A stretch of 64,000 nt of DNA, from positions 1 to 64,000 of the forward strand of contig DATMYF010000084.1 in NCBI GenBank assembly GCA_035561075.1, written 5' to 3'. Below the pieces are notes generated by a model. That model saw nothing but the letters and a program-made list of their open reading frames with translations. It made no database searches and had not been told where the DNA came from. Shown in pieces: positions 60,759 to 64,000 of this stretch. Within the stretch, counting starts at the first letter, position 1, and the number at the start of each line of letters is the position of its first letter. The DNA is from JAMCRM01 sp035561075. GTDB taxonomy: Bacteria > Acidobacteriota > Terriglobia > Bryobacterales > Bryobacteraceae. The position numbers and the translations under genes are program-made.

Positions 60759-61610
60759 TCAGCGCCCGTGCACGCGCCGCAGAGTGTAGGCCTCCGGGTG
60801 CATGTTCTCGCGTTCCAGCCGCCTCCAATCATCATGGATGTGGATCAGTTTGCCGCTGACGTGGTTGGAACGTTCGGAGGCCAGGAAGAGGGCCAGGATC
60901 AACTGCTTTTCCGGGTGGGTCCCGCCGGTGATGCGGACTTTTTCCGCGTCCTCGATCTCTTTGAGGCCAGCGCGCTCACCGGCCTGGATCACCTCGTCTG
61001 TCATGTGGGTATAGGTGGCGCCCGGAGCCATGCAATTGATTTGCACGTTATGCTCCCGCACCTCTTCCGCCACTGTCTCGACGAAGCGCACCACCCCGGT
61101 CTTCGAGGCCGCGAATGCCGAGAAGAAAGGACGCGGGCGCACAGAGCCGCCGCCGGTAAGGACGATGATCTTACCGGACCGGCTCTCGATCATGCGGGGC
61201 AGCACCGCACGGCAGGAGTGCATCACCCCAATCAGGTTGGTTTCGATGGCTTCCGCCCAGAGCCGCGGCTTGACGTCCACCAGCGGGCCGATGGGACCCT
61301 GGATCGCGGCAGCGCAGACCAGGACGTCGATTCGCCCGACGACGTCGCGCATGCGTTCCGCGGCGGCGCACATCTGCTCGAATTTCCGGACGTCCGCGCG
61401 GATGCGCAGGGCCTTGCCCCCGCTGTGCTCGATTTCGAGTTTAGCCAGTTCCAGTTCCGCGTCGCTTCTGGCCAGTAGCCCCACATGGGCCCCCTGGTGT
61501 GCGAACCCCAGCGCGAGCCGCTTCCCGATACCCCGGCCGGCGCCGGTGATCAGAACTGCTTTACCGTTGAGCGTTTCCAATCCGCTAGTTCTCCGCCTGG
61601 CGTCGAACAC
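60759..61610 (-). CDS. Short-chain dehydrogenase/reductase without the catalytic Tyr
   Basis: 283 aa. The NAD(P) motif TGAGRGIG (22-29), NAG-equivalent CAAAIQ and the C-terminal part are typical of classical SDRs. At the active site the usual Y-x3-K reads F166-A-A-S-K170 (codon TTC), and there is no Ser at the usual place 13 residues before it (Ser156 is three residues closer). The ordinary proton-relay Tyr is thus missing. The protein may be a binding or regulatory SDR, use another residue, or be a recent mutant. It is convergent with the dehydratase gene and ~97 bases upstream of the next gene's end on the same strand. Confidence 0.88.
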   Translation of the reverse strand: MFDARRRTSGLETLNGKAVLITGAGRGIGKRLALGFAHQGAHVGLLARSDAELELAKLEIEHSGGKALRIRADVRKFEQMCAAAERMRDVVGRIDVLVCAAAIQGPIGPLVDVKPRLWAEAIETNLIGVMHSCRAVLPRMIESRSGKIIVLTGGGSVRPRPFFSAFAASKTGVVRFVETVAEEVREHNVQINCMAPGATYTHMTDEVIQAGERAGLKEIEDAEKVRITGGTHPEKQLILALFLASERSNHVSGKLIHIHDDWRRLERENMHPEAYTLRRVHGR

Positions 61611-61706
61611 CCCGGTTTGAACCTGCCCGCGCCATGGGGGAACGACACTTCAGCCGATAGCGTAGCATGCTGCATTGAGGCGTGATCGCCATGCCGGGAG
61701 TTCGCA

Positions 61707-63479
<1,773 letters not shown>

Positions 63480-63482
63480 GGT

Positions 63483-64000
63483 TCACCCCAGCCTTTCGTA
63501 GATTCCCGCGGCGCCTTGGCCCCCGCCGACGCACATAGTGACCATGCCGTAGCGCGCGCCGCGCCGCTCCATTTCACGCAGGATGCCCGCGGTGAGTTTC
63601 GCGCCCGTGCAGCCGAGCGGATGACCCAGCGCGATGGCGCCGCCGTTTGGATTGATGCGGTCCATGTCGAGCCCGGCTTCGCGGATCACCGCCAGGGTCT
63701 GCACCGCGAAGGCCTCGTTCAGTTCGATCACTTCTATGTCTTCGAGCTTCAGCCCTGCCATGGCGAGCGCCTTGGGGATGGCAGCCACCGGACCGATCCC
63801 CATAATTTCCGGGGGCACCCCGGCAATGGCGAAGCTTACCAGACGCGCCTTGGGTTTGAGGCCCAACTCGCCCGCCATTTGTTCACTCATCACCAGGGCC
63901 ACGGCGGCGCCATCGCTCATCTGGGACGAATTGCCCGCCGTGACGGTGCCGTGCGCGTGGAACACGGGTTTGAGCTTTGAGAGCGCGTCCATACTGGTGC
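63483..64000 (-). CDS. Acetyl-CoA acyltransferase (thiolase), partial at the window edge
   Basis: C-terminal ~170 residues of a thiolase; the gene continues past 64000. Visible catalytic residues are His in GGAIALGHPLGCTGAK and the second Cys in VTMCVGGGQGAAGIYE; NEAFA and the ELNEAFAVQTLA region are standard. The nucleophilic Cys near residue 90 lies outside the window. It cleaves 3-ketoacyl-CoA to acetyl-CoA and a shorter acyl-CoA. An internal ATG at 63992 is not the true start. Downstream, after three bases, is the acyl-CoA dehydrogenase gene. Confidence 0.95.
   Translation of the reverse strand, partial: TSMDALSKLKPVFHAHGTVTAGNSSQMSDGAAVALVMSEQMAGELGLKPKARLVSFAIAGVPPEIMGIGPVAAIPKALAMAGLKLEDIEVIELNEAFAVQTLAVIREAGLDMDRINPNGGAIALGHPLGCTGAKLTAGILREMERRGARYGMVTMCVGGGQGAAGIYERLG

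Overview
The window looks like a chromosome segment from a high-GC member of the Acidobacteriota, most likely a Solibacter/Bryobacter-type lineage. This rests on gene style rather than a marker gene: two very large Oar-like TonB-dependent receptors with N-terminal carboxypeptidase-regulatory domains, a PadR regulator coupled to a duplicated MacB/FtsX-type permease, a GWxTD-domain secreted protein, DUF4139 and DinB proteins, and many secreted or Tat-exported enzymes with short signal peptides. No rRNA, tRNA, CRISPR array or phage module is visible.

Layout. 0.15-3.7 kb: a secreted six-hairpin glycosidase and a secreted protein with PGQYP repeats (minus strand). 3.7-15.8 kb: a stress and energy block with a nitroreductase, an FtsH-type protease, a P2A Ca2+-type ATPase, an Old Yellow Enzyme, a phospholipase D/cardiolipin synthase-like protein, acetate kinase and phosphoketolase. 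15.8-25.2 kb: a SUMF1-fold protein, a membrane-anchored putative regulator, a GH29 alpha-L-fucosidase followed by a TonB-dependent receptor, and an ArnT-like membrane glycosyltransferase. 25.25-25.62 kb: a heavily deleted TonB-receptor pseudogene. 25.6-28.7 kb: a RhaT-like symporter and a two-subunit B12 mutase whose active-site residues match isobutyryl-CoA mutase rather than methylmalonyl-CoA mutase. 28.9-31.7 kb: an operon of a cysteine synthase, a JAMM (M67) peptidase and a fused ubiquitin-like carrier/E1/rhodanese protein. 31.8-37.4 kb: DUF4139, then a tandem duplication in which each copy has kept a different gene intact. 37.5-43.1 kb: DinB, then two tandem Hsp70 proteins and DUF2760. 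43.2-46.9 kb: BrkB/YihY, a 60-aa GatC/AtzG-like protein translationally coupled to an amidase, and a Tat-exported Gfo/Idh/MocA oxidoreductase. 47.2-56 kb: a PadR/permease pair, a decayed ISL3 transposase, and a GWxTD/TonB-receptor operon ending in a strong terminator. 56-59.2 kb: a three-gene polysaccharide export module. 59.2-64 kb: a galactarate/altronate dehydratase-like enzyme, an SDR lacking its catalytic Tyr, an acyl-CoA dehydrogenase and a thiolase that runs off the right edge.

How the genes work together. The glycosidase, fucosidase, receptor, symporter, GarD-like enzyme and Gfo/Idh/MocA protein fit a soil heterotroph that degrades polysaccharides. Phosphoketolase plus acetate kinase would give acetyl phosphate and ATP from sugar phosphates. 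The most system-like locus is cysM / JAMM / (MoaD-MoeB-rhodanese). It resembles the M. tuberculosis CysM-CysO-Mec route to cysteine, but the carrier's diglycine is buried inside a polyprotein, so a processing step or an in-cis reaction has to be explained. The Hsp70-Hsp70-DUF2760 set is a second compact locus of unknown function.
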